Part shown: in pieces, positions 35,401 to 44,418 of the stretch
Layout of the letters: each line of letters opens with the position of its first letter
How positions within the stretch are numbered: position 1 is the stretch's first letter
Source of the DNA: Panicum virgatum
Taxonomy: Eukaryota; Streptophyta; Magnoliopsida; Poales; Poaceae
Assembly: GCF_016808335.1 (NCBI RefSeq)
Contig: NC_053150.1
Coordinates: 47,982,119 to 48,046,118 of the forward strand
Reading direction: 5' to 3'
DNA length: 64,000 nt
Translations under genes and position numbers: made by a program
The notes under the pieces: model-generated
Seen by the model: only the letters and a program-made list of their open reading frames with translations
The model's database searches: none
What the model was told of the DNA's origin: nothing

Positions 35401-37560
35401 AAGACTATGTTGTAGTATACAATGAAGACATATAAACTACAAACACATGACTAATCTTGTGGCAGCAAAATCAACTTCAAGCACACATGCAAAGTTACAG
35501 TAGTATCGATAATTGCAGAAAAAACTGAAATGATTTTAGTTCCAAAACATGAAACTGAAAGTAGTTATATCGAATCGCTCATCTGTCTCATACCTGGTTT
35601 TCAGGTCTTGGTGTGTTGCACTTTCTCATATTACAGACTGTGCGAAAGGCGAAGTTGATGTTGTGGCAATTTGGACACTCCCAATCATTATCACACCCAG
35701 ATCCTGCAGTGATAGTTCAGGAGAATATGCAGAGATTAACCAAGTAGTAATAATTTAAATGAGTAAAAACTACAAATTCAATAATTTATACCTGCAGGCT
35801 TCTTCTGGGAACCTTCATCAGAATATGAGCCAGCCCTTGTGCCCTTTCAAGTTCAAGAAGCAATGAGCACATTGAGAAATGGAGTAGACACACATTATAA
35901 TTATCATGAAACTGGGAATGCAAAGTAACAGCAACCAATGTGCGGATAATTCTTCATTTAAGATAACAGTAGTTAATTCGAATTAGCATGAGTGGCATGT
36001 ACGCAAGGGTAATCAGAAGAGCATACCATTGAACCAGGACTAGGAGGAATTAAGCCATATCTGTCCATGGGCATTCCATACATTCCACCTATTAATGGGA
36101 CAGTAAATGAGATAAGTCTTGTCACTTTTGAGTGAACACATTGAGAACTTTGGATTGGAAAACATGCATCGTGACCCCCAATCAAAGAAGTGTCAATGAG
36201 GACACGTGGCAGAACGCAAAAGTAAATAGTCCCCAAAGAGGCAGTGCTGGTCTGCGGGACAAGCTAAGTATCTATGATAAACAGTGTTCTAAAAAACGTT
36301 TTTAAACATCGTTTAATCTTGATTAAACGCTGAACGGTGGCCAAGCGTTGCGTTTAATCACAGTGTCGTTTAATCACAACACACGTTTAATCATGTTCAA
36401 TCTAAGTTTAATCACAAAAAACTCTAAACCATAGGCAAGCGTTCGCCTAGCGTCTAGCGTTTTTTAGAACCTTGATGATAAATGAGGATCAAGTGAAAAG
36501 AAATGGTGTTCTTATGTTCTGTAAAATCCAATTGTTTACACACTATGGTTTGCATAAAAGGAAGGATTGAAAATATTGGATTCTGCCTACTTATTTTGAT
36601 AGGTAGATTAATATTAAGAAATGCAAGGCAATATCAAAATAAGGCATGCCAATCATAGCCAAAGAACTTGTTACCTGCTCCCATCATAGATCCACCAGAA
36701 TATGGAGGTGGCCCGGCCATTTGCATCGGCCCGTAGGGGCTCCCCATCGGTATGCGACCACCATATCCATATGGATACGCCGAACTCCCAGGGAACTGAG
36801 GAATGCCATAGCGCGGCGGCATTGCAGGTCCATTAAACATGGAGGTCCCATACGGGGGAGCACCCCCACCAAGGTACATCGATGGAGGTGTCCCTGGGCC
36901 CATGTAACCCCCTGACGTGGTGTAGTGGGGCGGAGTCTGCATAGGCTTTTGCATGGCCTTCTGAATGGCAAGCAACAGCAACACGCGGTAAATGCAAAAG
37001 CGCTAGCGACAAGCGGAAGTACTCGCAGGTACACTATACTAAAGCGAGGCAAAAACCGTCATGTACCGTGTGATCCGCTGGCCTGGACTGGTTGCAGTTG
37101 CGCATGTTGCAAGTGGTGCGGAAGGCGAAGTTGACATTCTTGCAGCTGGGGCAAACCCAGTCATCCTCACGCCGGCTGCCTGAGACACGCATGTTTTTTT
37201 TGTCCCCCGGGAAGGGGGAAACCCACCCAGACGCAGCTTAGGTATCCGATGTGACAGAGAACGAGGAGGCGGCGGGGTAACCTACCGTCGGTGCGCGCGC
37301 GCTTCCCAGCGGATTGGTTGCGGCTGTCGACCTGCAAACCCACGCACGAATTCGTTAGACCTGGCGGATGTCTGGGATTCAGAGGGAGATCGACGAGCAC
37401 AGCACAGAGAGTCCAAATCCAGCAACGCTAGCAAGCTTCCAGCGGCCGCGACTAATGGAGTAATGTAGCGCGACACCTGCTCGAACCCTAATCGACCGGC
37501 GGAATCGAGGAGGGCGGCGCGAGGAGGAGGAGCTGAGCGGGGCGGTACCTGAGAAGACAT
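32437..37560 (-). CDS. RanBP2-type zinc-finger protein (three zinc fingers), ten exons
   Basis: Exons in transcript order: 37549-37560, 37286-37331, 37067-37179, 36675-36960, 36027-36088, 35792-35843, 35594-35703, 34838-34868, 34441-34592 and 32437-32577. All phases agree and the CDS is 1005 bp (334 residues). Three zf-RanBP repeats (W-C-x2-C, NxNFAFR, C-x2-NC) lie at about residues 24-48 (DDWVCPSCKNVNFAFRTTCN), 195-220 and 243-270. Between fingers 1 and 2 is a Gly/Pro/Met/Tyr-rich linker (GGYMGPGTPPSMYLGG). Order and linker match the Arabidopsis At1g67325 family. Such fingers usually bind single-stranded RNA, so a nuclear RNA-binding role is likely; this is inferred from the family. The first coding exon is only 12 bp. 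The last exon, after a 1.86-kb transposon-laden intron, was chosen because its phase and a 46-residue open tail fit; it is the least certain. Confidence 0.88.
32912..33764. mobile_element. Stowaway/mariner-like MITE split by another insertion
   Basis: The left end reads CTATTCTATCCCAAAATAGAA and the right end, reversed, CTCCCTCCATCCCAAAAAAC, the typical Stowaway terminus. TA dinucleotides flank both sides (32910-32911 and 33765-33766). A 633-bp element is inserted at 33005-33637. It sits in the last intron of the zinc-finger gene. Confidence 0.75.
33005..33637. mobile_element. DNA element nested inside the Stowaway MITE
   Basis: It is bracketed by a 12-bp direct repeat, TTTATTACCTAT, at 32993-33004 and 33638-33649. 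Its ends are imperfect inverted repeats (GTTACCGGGACACGGGTG versus TGTTACATGGACACGCGTG reversed). Superfamily is uncertain; a Mutator-like element is possible if part of the 12-mer was present beforehand. Confidence 0.7.
35355..35412 (+). mobile_element. 5'-truncated Au-SINE 3' end (58 bp)
   Basis: It contains CCCCAACTCGCTTGGGAT and ends in ATGTTG, like the conserved 3' terminus of the grass Au-SINE family. An exact 17-bp direct repeat TAGTATACAATGAAGAC at 35338-35354 and 35413-35429 brackets it, as expected of target-primed insertion. It sits in an intron of the zinc-finger gene. Confidence 0.8.
36282..36474. mobile_element. hAT MITE, 193 bp, in intron
   Basis: The ends are CAGTGTTCTAAAAAACG and, reversed, CAAGGTTCTAAAAAACG, flanked by the exact 8-bp TSD ATGATAAA (36274-36281 and 36475-36482). 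The interior has repeated GTTTAATCA motifs and no coding. Confidence 0.9.
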
Positions 37561-38133
37561 GGCTGGCGGTGGCGGTCGGCGGTCGGCGCGGCGGTAGGCC
37601 TTACCGCTCCTTGGAGCGGAGAGGGAAAGCCGCAGACGCCGCGGAGAGGAGCGGCGAGCGAGGGAGGAGGGAGGAGGAGGGGAATCAGACGGAGCAGCGG
37701 GCTAGGGTGTTGCGATTTCGGCTTGGGAAATTTCCGGGGTGCAGATTGGCTTTTGCCTCCGCCGCGTCGGCCTGCGGTGTACTTGCACGGACGGCACTCC
37801 CGGACGACGAGCTGGGAACTGGTGGTTGGTTGCTCCGCCGTGCGGGCCAGATGAGGGTGACATTTAGGCCCATCTCTGGTTAGTGGACCCTTTTGATCTC
37901 ACGTGGCAGTATGCTCCGGCCCATGTCTTCATTTTCTTCTTATAAAAAATGTACATTTTCTTCTGCTTTTTAGATTGATACAAATTACAATGCTATAAGA
38001 ATTTATAATTTTGTGGCATAGAATGAAATTTAAAATGCATTCATAAACTAAGTGTTAAATTTTAATGACAAATAAGCATGCCTTTTTGTGACCTTCCACT
38101 CTTTGAAAAATAGAAACTGAAAGTGCAGTAGTA
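37561..38133. other. 5' UTR/promoter region of the zinc-finger gene, then spacer
   Basis: 37561-37870 is GC-rich and borders the start codon, as in a CpG-rich plant promoter with no obvious TATA. The rest is AT-rich spacer with no gene seen. Confidence 0.45.
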
Positions 38134-38141
38134 AACCAAAG

Positions 38142-38662
38142 TATAGTTGGCCAAATGGCCCGAAGCCCATGGGGGCCCGAGGCACGGCCCAATAAAGTCC
38201 GACCCAAGCACGGGCCCAACACTATGAATTTAGGACCCGGGTCGGCACGGGCCCATAGGTGGGCTGTGTCTGGGCTTCAACCTCAGCACGCTGGACGCGT
38301 CCAGGCACGACCCGATAATACCGGCCCGATGGGCGGCACGGCCCAAGGCCCGCTCCTAGTGTCAGTTTGTTATATATAGATGTCAGGAAGTATTATATAT
38401 GATGGATGGATTTTATATGATGGATGGATTACATATGTACTGGTGACAATTTGTTATATTTTGTTGATTTTCTACCAATGTTTTGTGAATCACGATAAAA
38501 AACTGTGTTGAATCAGTGTTTTAGTGCCCTGTCGTGTTTGGGCCTGATGGGCGGCACGGGCACGATGGGCGGCACGGCACGGCACGAAATTCTAATCGTG
38601 CCTTTTCGTGCCGTGCCCAGGCGAGGCGTGCCTGGGCCGTGCCGCCCATTTGGCCACCTATA
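38142..38662. mobile_element. Non-autonomous hAT element, 521 bp
   Basis: The TIRs TATAGTTGGCCAAATGG (left) and TATAGGTGGCCAAATGG (right, reversed) differ at one base. They are flanked by the exact 8-bp TSD AACCAAAG (38134-38141 and 38663-38670). The interior is full of GGCACGGGCC-type repeats and has no coding. Confidence 0.9.
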
Positions 38663-38781
38663 AACCAAAGGCATAAGAGTAGCCATGTAATTGGCCATAA
38701 GATGGTTAGTTCTGAGCTGAACTAACCATCTTAGTTCATTTCTATCGTATTCTTTTAAGTAAGACCAAAATAGTTCAATAA

Positions 38782-38815
38782 CTAGAAACAAAGGCGCGGC
38801 AATGCCGCGCCCACC
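38782..38815 (-). mobile_element. Helitron 3' terminus
   Basis: On the minus strand a 9-bp perfect-stem hairpin (GGCGCGGCA / TGCCGCGCC, plus-strand 38793-38811) is followed seven to eight bases later by CTAG and a host T. This is the Helitron 3' end structure. The 5' TC end, expected to the right, was not found with confidence. Confidence 0.7.
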
Positions 38816-40110
38816 ACAGAGTAAGCCCTGCTATCCAATTACTCAAATGGATTATTTGCTAGTCAATAGTTGTTGCAATCACTGATCTGTAATCCGAGTT
38901 ACCAAACAATAGTTGAATTATCAGCAGATAATATATATAAATGATCAATCCATGTTCCATGGCACTGCAAATTCAATGAGTTATCAGTGTGTGTCAATGC
39001 AAATTTATGTAGATTGCCATAGCAACATCAAAGCAAAACTAAGTAATACATGTGCAATATCTTTTTTTTGATAAATCTCCCCTCTGAAACCAAAGATAGG
39101 TAGCATCACAAAGCTGCATCCTTGTATGTGAGAAATTTCATCATCCTCAGAAGAACCTGCACTGAGGAAGGATGAAAGTATTGATGATAATAACTGTAGG
39201 TCAGGTTCATGACAATCAAACACCTTTTAAGTTGTGGAGGGGCTGGTTAGCTGAAACAATCCCCAAAGCACGTTGAAGGTCAATGGTTACATTAATGCAA
39301 GTGAGGATTGAATTTTTTTTAGCTGATTACTATGGTTAAAATCAGTAGTTTGTAGCAAAAAATGATGCAAAAATCGTAGTTTGGTAAGCTTTTAGTCCAG
39401 TAAACCAACCTGAGCCTTGACGTTTGTAGCATAGGATAGAAGTAAAGGACTGTGCAGCTTCCAGTGTTAGGGCTGGACATTTTGTCGAAAACCTTGGAGG
39501 CAGTGGAGGCCACGCTGGTTGCTGGCAAAGGGCATTGCAGCCTACCAGCCTTGGAGAGATGGTGCAGCCACTGGAGGTCATAGATGGAGCTGCTGCTTGC
39601 GCCAGTATTGCGTTGACCTGCAGTCGTGGAAGCTGCTCTCCGAAGTGACCTCCGTCGCTGCACTCCGGGGAGGGGGAGCCGCCAAGACTGGCAGATCCAA
39701 CGCTACCCATGTTGAAGTAAAGGGATGGCAGGGGGAGAGGAGTGGGAAGGGAGAAGAGAGGGAGGTGGCTGCCTGCGGCGGCCATGGCAAGGGGAAGGGT
39801 GTTGGAGCTGGCGGACGACGTCCGTGGGTAGTGCGGCAAGCGGGTGATGGGTGGTGCTGTAGGCAGAGTGAGGCGTAGGTGCAGAGGTGACGCGCAGACG
39901 AAGGACGGCGGTCGGCCTGCCGGCGACAGTGCAGGGGAGCAGACAGGTCCGCGAGGATTCGCGAAGGCGGCGGGTACGTGGCTTAACGGGCGAGAGATGG
40001 GTATCAGATGGTCTGCGTCGCAAGTTGGGCGTATCCAACGGCTAGCAATCTAACGGGTGACGTGGCCCTATTTGGACGCCCGTGGTTTGGTCCAGGATTC
40101 GTATATAGAC
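38816..40110 (-). other. Possible Helitron body with captured fragment; no intact gene
   Basis: If the Helitron end at 38782 is real, this stretch is its body. A minus-strand frame at about 39340-39800 (SPSPECSDGGHFGEQLPRLQ, QPAWPPLPPRFSTKCPA) looks like spliced coding sequence and may be a captured gene fragment. I cannot name the donor family. Confidence 0.35.
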
Positions 40111-40278
40111 AGCCCGTTTAGTTTCCAAATTTTTTGGTGCTACAGTTTTATAATAGATTCGTCTCCTGATTTTCCGTCCATCGATGTAATTAGTTTTATA
40201 ATTAGTCAATGTTTAATACTTCTAATTAGTGGTCAAATGTTGTCCAAAAAATTTAATTTTTGGGAACTAAACTGCCCC
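40111..40278. mobile_element. MITE-like element
   Basis: The inverted ends GCCCGTTTAGTTTCCAAA and, reversed, GGGGCAGTTTAGTTCCCAAA bound about 168 bp of AT-rich sequence. This end sequence is frequent in grass intergenic DNA. No exact TSD was found. Confidence 0.45.
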
Positions 40279-40656
40279 AGAGATTGCTGACTTGACAACC
40301 TCTGACGAAAAGCAAAACAAGTGAATGAGCGAGTTTGCATCGAAGACCTGCAGCAAAGGCAACCAAGAAGATCAATTCCTGCTCAATCCTTTTCTTGCTT
40401 TCAGCTACTGCATCCCCGCGCATCTGCGTGCCTAGTAGTCCCCGTCTTGACTCGCTTTTGTTGCATCACACACGTACACGGTCGAGATCCAGTGAGCCTT
40501 CTGCGCTTCGACCTCGCTCCCCGCCCCTGTGAAGTGTGAACGGTCATGGGCCTCCCCTCTCGCACCTCTCCTTTCCCCTCCCGACTCCTCAGTCCTCACG
40601 CACACTTGCGCGCCATGGATGGCACCTCGCCGCTCACCGATCGCCACATGTTCGGC

Positions 40657-40663
40657 TATATAT
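40657..40663 (+). promoter_or_regulatory. TATA box of the DUF3537 gene
   Basis: TATATAT within GGCTATATATTGTAC, about 75 bp upstream of the chosen start codon. This argues that in-frame ATGs further upstream (40546, 40615) are not coding. Confidence 0.6.
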
Positions 40664-40734
40664 TGTACTCCGATCCCGCGACTCGACGTCTTCATTCTCA
40701 ACTGTGTCGAAGCATCTACTGGCTAGCTAGCGCA

Positions 40735-42195
40735 ATGATGGAGTTCTCTGACGAGGAGGAGCAGGGCCCGTCGCCGGCGTCGGAGTCGGAGTCGGTGCCG
40801 GAGTGCCCGCCGCTAATGGCGCCGCAGCCGCCGTCGTCGCAGCGGCCGCTGCTGCTGAACCCGGCGTACGCGCGGTGCAAGTCGGTGATCCACGACGAGC
40901 TGCGCAGCTTCCGCGCGTTCCTGCAGTGGTGCGCGCTCGACCACTCCACCCGCGCCGGGCGCGCCGCCTCGTACGCGGCGTTCCTGGCGCTTGCGCTCCT
41001 GGTGCCGGCCGCCGTCTCGGTCTCGCTCCGCGCCGACGCCGCGCTGTCCCCGGCCTCCGCGTCCGCCATCACCTTCAACCGCGTCGCCCAGGTGCCCGCC
41101 ACGGGGCTCGCCGCCATCTCCTTCGCCACGCTGGCCGTCTTCTTCCGCCGCCTCGGGGGGCTCCGGCAGCTGCTGCTCCTCGACGGCGCGCTCCGCGACG
41201 ACACCGCCTACGTCCGCCGCGGCTACGCGCGGGAGCTGGACCGCGCGTTCCGCCTCCTGGCGGCGCTCCTCCTCCCGTCCCTCTGCGTCGAGGCCGCGCA
41301 CAAGGCCGTCTTCTTCTTCTGCACCGTCCGGGTGGAGCCCCCCGCGGCGCTGGGCGTGGTGCTCCCGCCGCTCCTCCCGCCGTGGCGGGTCCCCTGGCGC
41401 GCGGTGGCGCTGGTCGCCACGGTGGCGTCGTGGGTGTTCCGCACGGGGGTGTTCCTGCTGGTGTGCGTGCTGTTCCGCCTCACCTGCGAGCTCCAGATCC
41501 TGCGCTTCGTGGGCATCCACCACATGTTCGACGTCGAGGCGCGCGCCGCCGCCGCCGCCGAGATCTTCGCCGAGCACCGCCGCATCCGGACGCAGCTGCT
41601 GGCCACCAGCCACCGGTACCGGGCGTTCATCATCTGCTGCCTCGTCACCATCACCGTCAGCCAGCTCGGCGCGCTCCTCGTCGTCCTCTCCTCCGGGGAC
41701 GCCAAGAGCTTCTCCAACACCGGCGACCTCCTGGTCGGCTCGGCGGTGCAGCTGAGCGGCTTCTTCATGTGCCTGTTCGGCGCGGCCAGGATCACGCACA
41801 GGGCGCAGAGGATCGTGTCCATCGCCAGCCAGTGGCACATGAGCATGGTGGCCGCCATGCGCCACGGCAAGCCGTCGCCGGGCAGCGACGCCGACGCGTC
41901 CCGCGTCTCCGGCTCGTCGGCGGCCGTACCCCAGGCGGCGGAGCCCGGCGCGGCGTGCTCGTACAAGAGCAGACAAGCACTTGGTAATTCACCAAAGCAA
42001 CCGAACTCTGATTTGCTGCCATCAAATGAGGCCAACTTTTTGTTGCTGTGCGCTGTAGTGACGTACCTGCGCCACAACGGCGGCGGCATCACCCTGTTCG
42101 GCTTCACGCTCGACAGGGGGCTCCTCCACGCCATCTTCGTCTTCGAGATGACTCTGGTGCTCTGGATCCTCAGCAAAGTTGTGGTGCTCCAGTAG
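40735..42195 (+). CDS. DUF3537 multi-pass membrane protein
   Basis: Exons are 40735-41983 and 42059-42195, giving 461 residues. The 75-bp intron is in frame and stop-free, but it has GT/AG borders and its removal restores the family sequence KSRQAL-VTYLRHNGGG. The start (Met-Met-Glu-Phe) was chosen because a TATA box lies just upstream. After an acidic N-terminus the protein has about seven hydrophobic segments (FLALALLVPAAVSV, LAAISFATLAVFF, ALLLPSLCVEAAHK, FLLVCVLFRLTCELQI, FIICCLVTITVSQLGALL, QLSGFFMCLFGAA) and ends in the conserved block ITLFGFTLDRGLLHAIFVFE. DUF3537 proteins are a plant family that published structure-based comparisons relate to insect gustatory/odorant receptor channels. 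Ligand and function in plants are unknown. Confidence 0.9.
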   Translation: MMEFSDEEEQGPSPASESESVPECPPLMAPQPPSSQRPLLLNPAYARCKSVIHDELRSFRAFLQWCALDHSTRAGRAASYAAFLALALLVPAAVSVSLRADAALSPASASAITFNRVAQVPATGLAAISFATLAVFFRRLGGLRQLLLLDGALRDDTAYVRRGYARELDRAFRLLAALLLPSLCVEAAHKAVFFFCTVRVEPPAALGVVLPPLLPPWRVPWRAVALVATVASWVFRTGVFLLVCVLFRLTCELQILRFVGIHHMFDVEARAAAAAEIFAEHRRIRTQLLATSHRYRAFIICCLVTITVSQLGALLVVLSSGDAKSFSNTGDLLVGSAVQLSGFFMCLFGAARITHRAQRIVSIASQWHMSMVAAMRHGKPSPGSDADASRVSGSSAAVPQAAEPGAACSYKSRQALGNSPKQPNSDLLPSNEANFLLLCAVVTYLRHNGGGITLFGFTLDRGLLHAIFVFEMTLVLWILSKVVVLQ

Positions 42196-42545
42196 GACCC
42201 CGTGTACACGTGTCAAGACAGTCTTATGCATGGTAGTGCTACAAAATTTCGCTCGCCATTTCGCCTCAAATGTAGGATAATAGAATAAATGACCCTTATA
42301 ATAATACAACAATAGATAGTAGTACCTATACTCGTATAAACGTATGACGTATTGTACATTGATATGATCCTCCGGTTTAACATGCTACTTTTTTTTTGCG
42401 GTTAGTTTAACATGTTACTTTGACATGTGCTTTTTATACTAGAAAATAAATTAAAGAAATGGAAGCTTATTTTAGCCCAAACCAAGAGCCTTTCTTGGCT
42501 GAACATTTCGATTTTTCTCCGCAATGATTTTAATGGCTCGTCGGA
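42196..42545. other. 3' UTR of the DUF3537 gene and spacer
   Basis: AT-rich sequence after the stop codon; no other feature seen. Confidence 0.5.
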
Positions 42546-42559
42546 GGGACAATTCTGCT

Positions 42560-43079
42560 TTTTTCGAGACGGGCTCACCCCATTTCCATTAACATGTAAC
42601 GGAAATACAGAAGTTCAAGAGTTTAAGAACGGAGGGGAGAAAGGGGAGAGGAGATTCAACCTTCAGGAACGCATGACCTGATTCAGGTCAAGCGCCCTGT
42701 CATATTACAGACTAAGAAAGCTCCCGGGTTCCTAGAAGCACTAAAGTTTAACAGCGACTAAAAGCAAACCACGACCCATTACAGCCATAAAACAAAACAA
42801 CAGCAGAAAGAAGATCAGCCGTCGACTTCCGCCTCCTCGTTGTCCTCCTCAGTCACAGCAGGTAGAATCCTTGGAGTGTGGCTTGGTTGTGTCACCACCG
42901 CCCGGTGCACACAAGCCAACAGAGCTTTGACGCCTTCCAGAATTTTCCCCTGCATTTCCGGTGGATAAAGACCTGCCCAGTACATCATGAAGGAGCACGC
43001 ATGGTAAGAGATTTCAGCTGGGTGTTTGATTAGTTTCGAGTCAAAACATGCTTTGTTTCTACACTTCCAGATTGCTGGT
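42560..43079 (-). mobile_element. 5'-truncated LINE, 520 bp, with 14-bp TSD
   Basis: GGGACAATTCTGCT is repeated exactly at 42546-42559 and 43080-43093. A T-run inside the left copy is the poly(A) tail of a minus-strand insertion. The body encodes the extreme C-terminus of a LINE ORF2 (IWKCRNKACFDSKLIKHP, ACSFMMYWAGLYPPEMQG). Confidence 0.9.
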
Positions 43080-43093
43080 GGGACAATTCTGCT

Positions 43094-44418
43094 ATATTGT
43101 TGAAACATTTTTCTACTCTTTTGTGTTTTTATATTTTTCATTAGAATATTTTATTTTCTTCAAAGTAATTTCGTATTGTCTTGCCAGTAAGATTGTTATA
43201 TTCGTGAACCTTTCTTAGTTTTGAACATGCTACGTGTAGAATAGTTTTTAGTTTTATCGAGAACATTTTTTGTCACTGGTTTTTCATGGACTTATTGGTT
43301 TCAAATGAGGCCCACAAGCCGAGAAGAGATGGCAAAAACAACCTCACATATGTCTAAAATTATATGAGGGTGTTGGTGGTATAAATGAACCATAGTTAAA
43401 AATTGGTCAAAAATAGTTATGGACTTTTTTAGATAATGGAAAACATCCGGCTTCAAACCTCTTCATAGAAGGGGCATCAGTTCAAAATTATTACATCACA
43501 TACAAAATTTAAAACATATAATGACCCATCATTATTGACCAATGCGTAAAATAAACGGCCATCCATGGGATGCGAAGAACTCCATAGATCTTGACTCTAG
43601 ACCCCGCCATGCTTTGACAATCTCATTCTTTCTTTCATTAGTGTGCCGCAACAGAGCCCAAAACCGAAGCTAATGTGTTGGCCTCGAGCTCGGGCCGTGG
43701 AGGGAGGAGCAGAGGCTCCTCGCGGCGGCGGTGGCGGGAGGAGAAAGAAGAAGGGAGGAGAGAGGGAGGAGGCCGACATATGGCCCCACATGTAAGGGTC
43801 CACATCACTGCACGGTCAGCCTGCCACATCAGCTTCTGGGGTATGACGTGGCTGAATTGGACCTAGATGACCCATTTAGATAGTTTAGGGATCCAAAAAT
43901 ACAATTTTATAGTATGAGGATCTGGATGAGAATCGTTCGATAGTTTAGGGACGGGCCATGAAATTTACTCATACGAAAATGAATGGTCGAAAAAGCCTTC
44001 GTGGCCTCGTGTGCAAGTCTAAAATCCACGTTCTTGCTGACGCCTTGCCGCGTTTAGTAGTAGCTCAGAGCAGAGGCGCTGCAACGACTTGACAACCTCA
44101 TCGGCCCACGGCCGCAGCAAGGCACATTGCTATTCCTGGCCACGACCACGAACCGGCAGCCGCATGCCATGCTCTCTCGCCACCATCCTCGCCACGCGCG
44201 CGCGCGCGGGCGGTGGCTCCTGAATCCACTCTCCTCCCCCTTCTCCGCCTCCCTTGGCGTCGACCTCCCGCTTCCCCCCTCCCTGGAAAGCCGCGGCCGG
44301 CCTCCCACTCGCGCGCGCCCGACGAGAGCAGGGCCGCAGCGTTGCCGCCGGCCGCATCACCCGCCGTCGTCAAGCGCTGGCGCCGGCGGGCTGGCTCCCC
44401 GTCCCCGCCGCCCCGGAC
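43094..44418. other. Spacer and promoter region of the LRR kinase gene
   Basis: AT-rich to about 43660, then a GC-rich island. 44060-44418 is GC-rich and leads into the start codon at 44419. No separate gene is supported. Confidence 0.5.

Noticed and set aside
40546..40734. Upstream in-frame extension of the DUF3537 protein
   Set aside because: A TATA box lies inside it and the residues do not resemble the family's N-terminus.
40803..41987. Long Arg/Pro/Gly-rich frames on both strands within the DUF3537 gene
   Set aside because: High-GC third positions open the other frames; only the 40735 frame shows family motifs.
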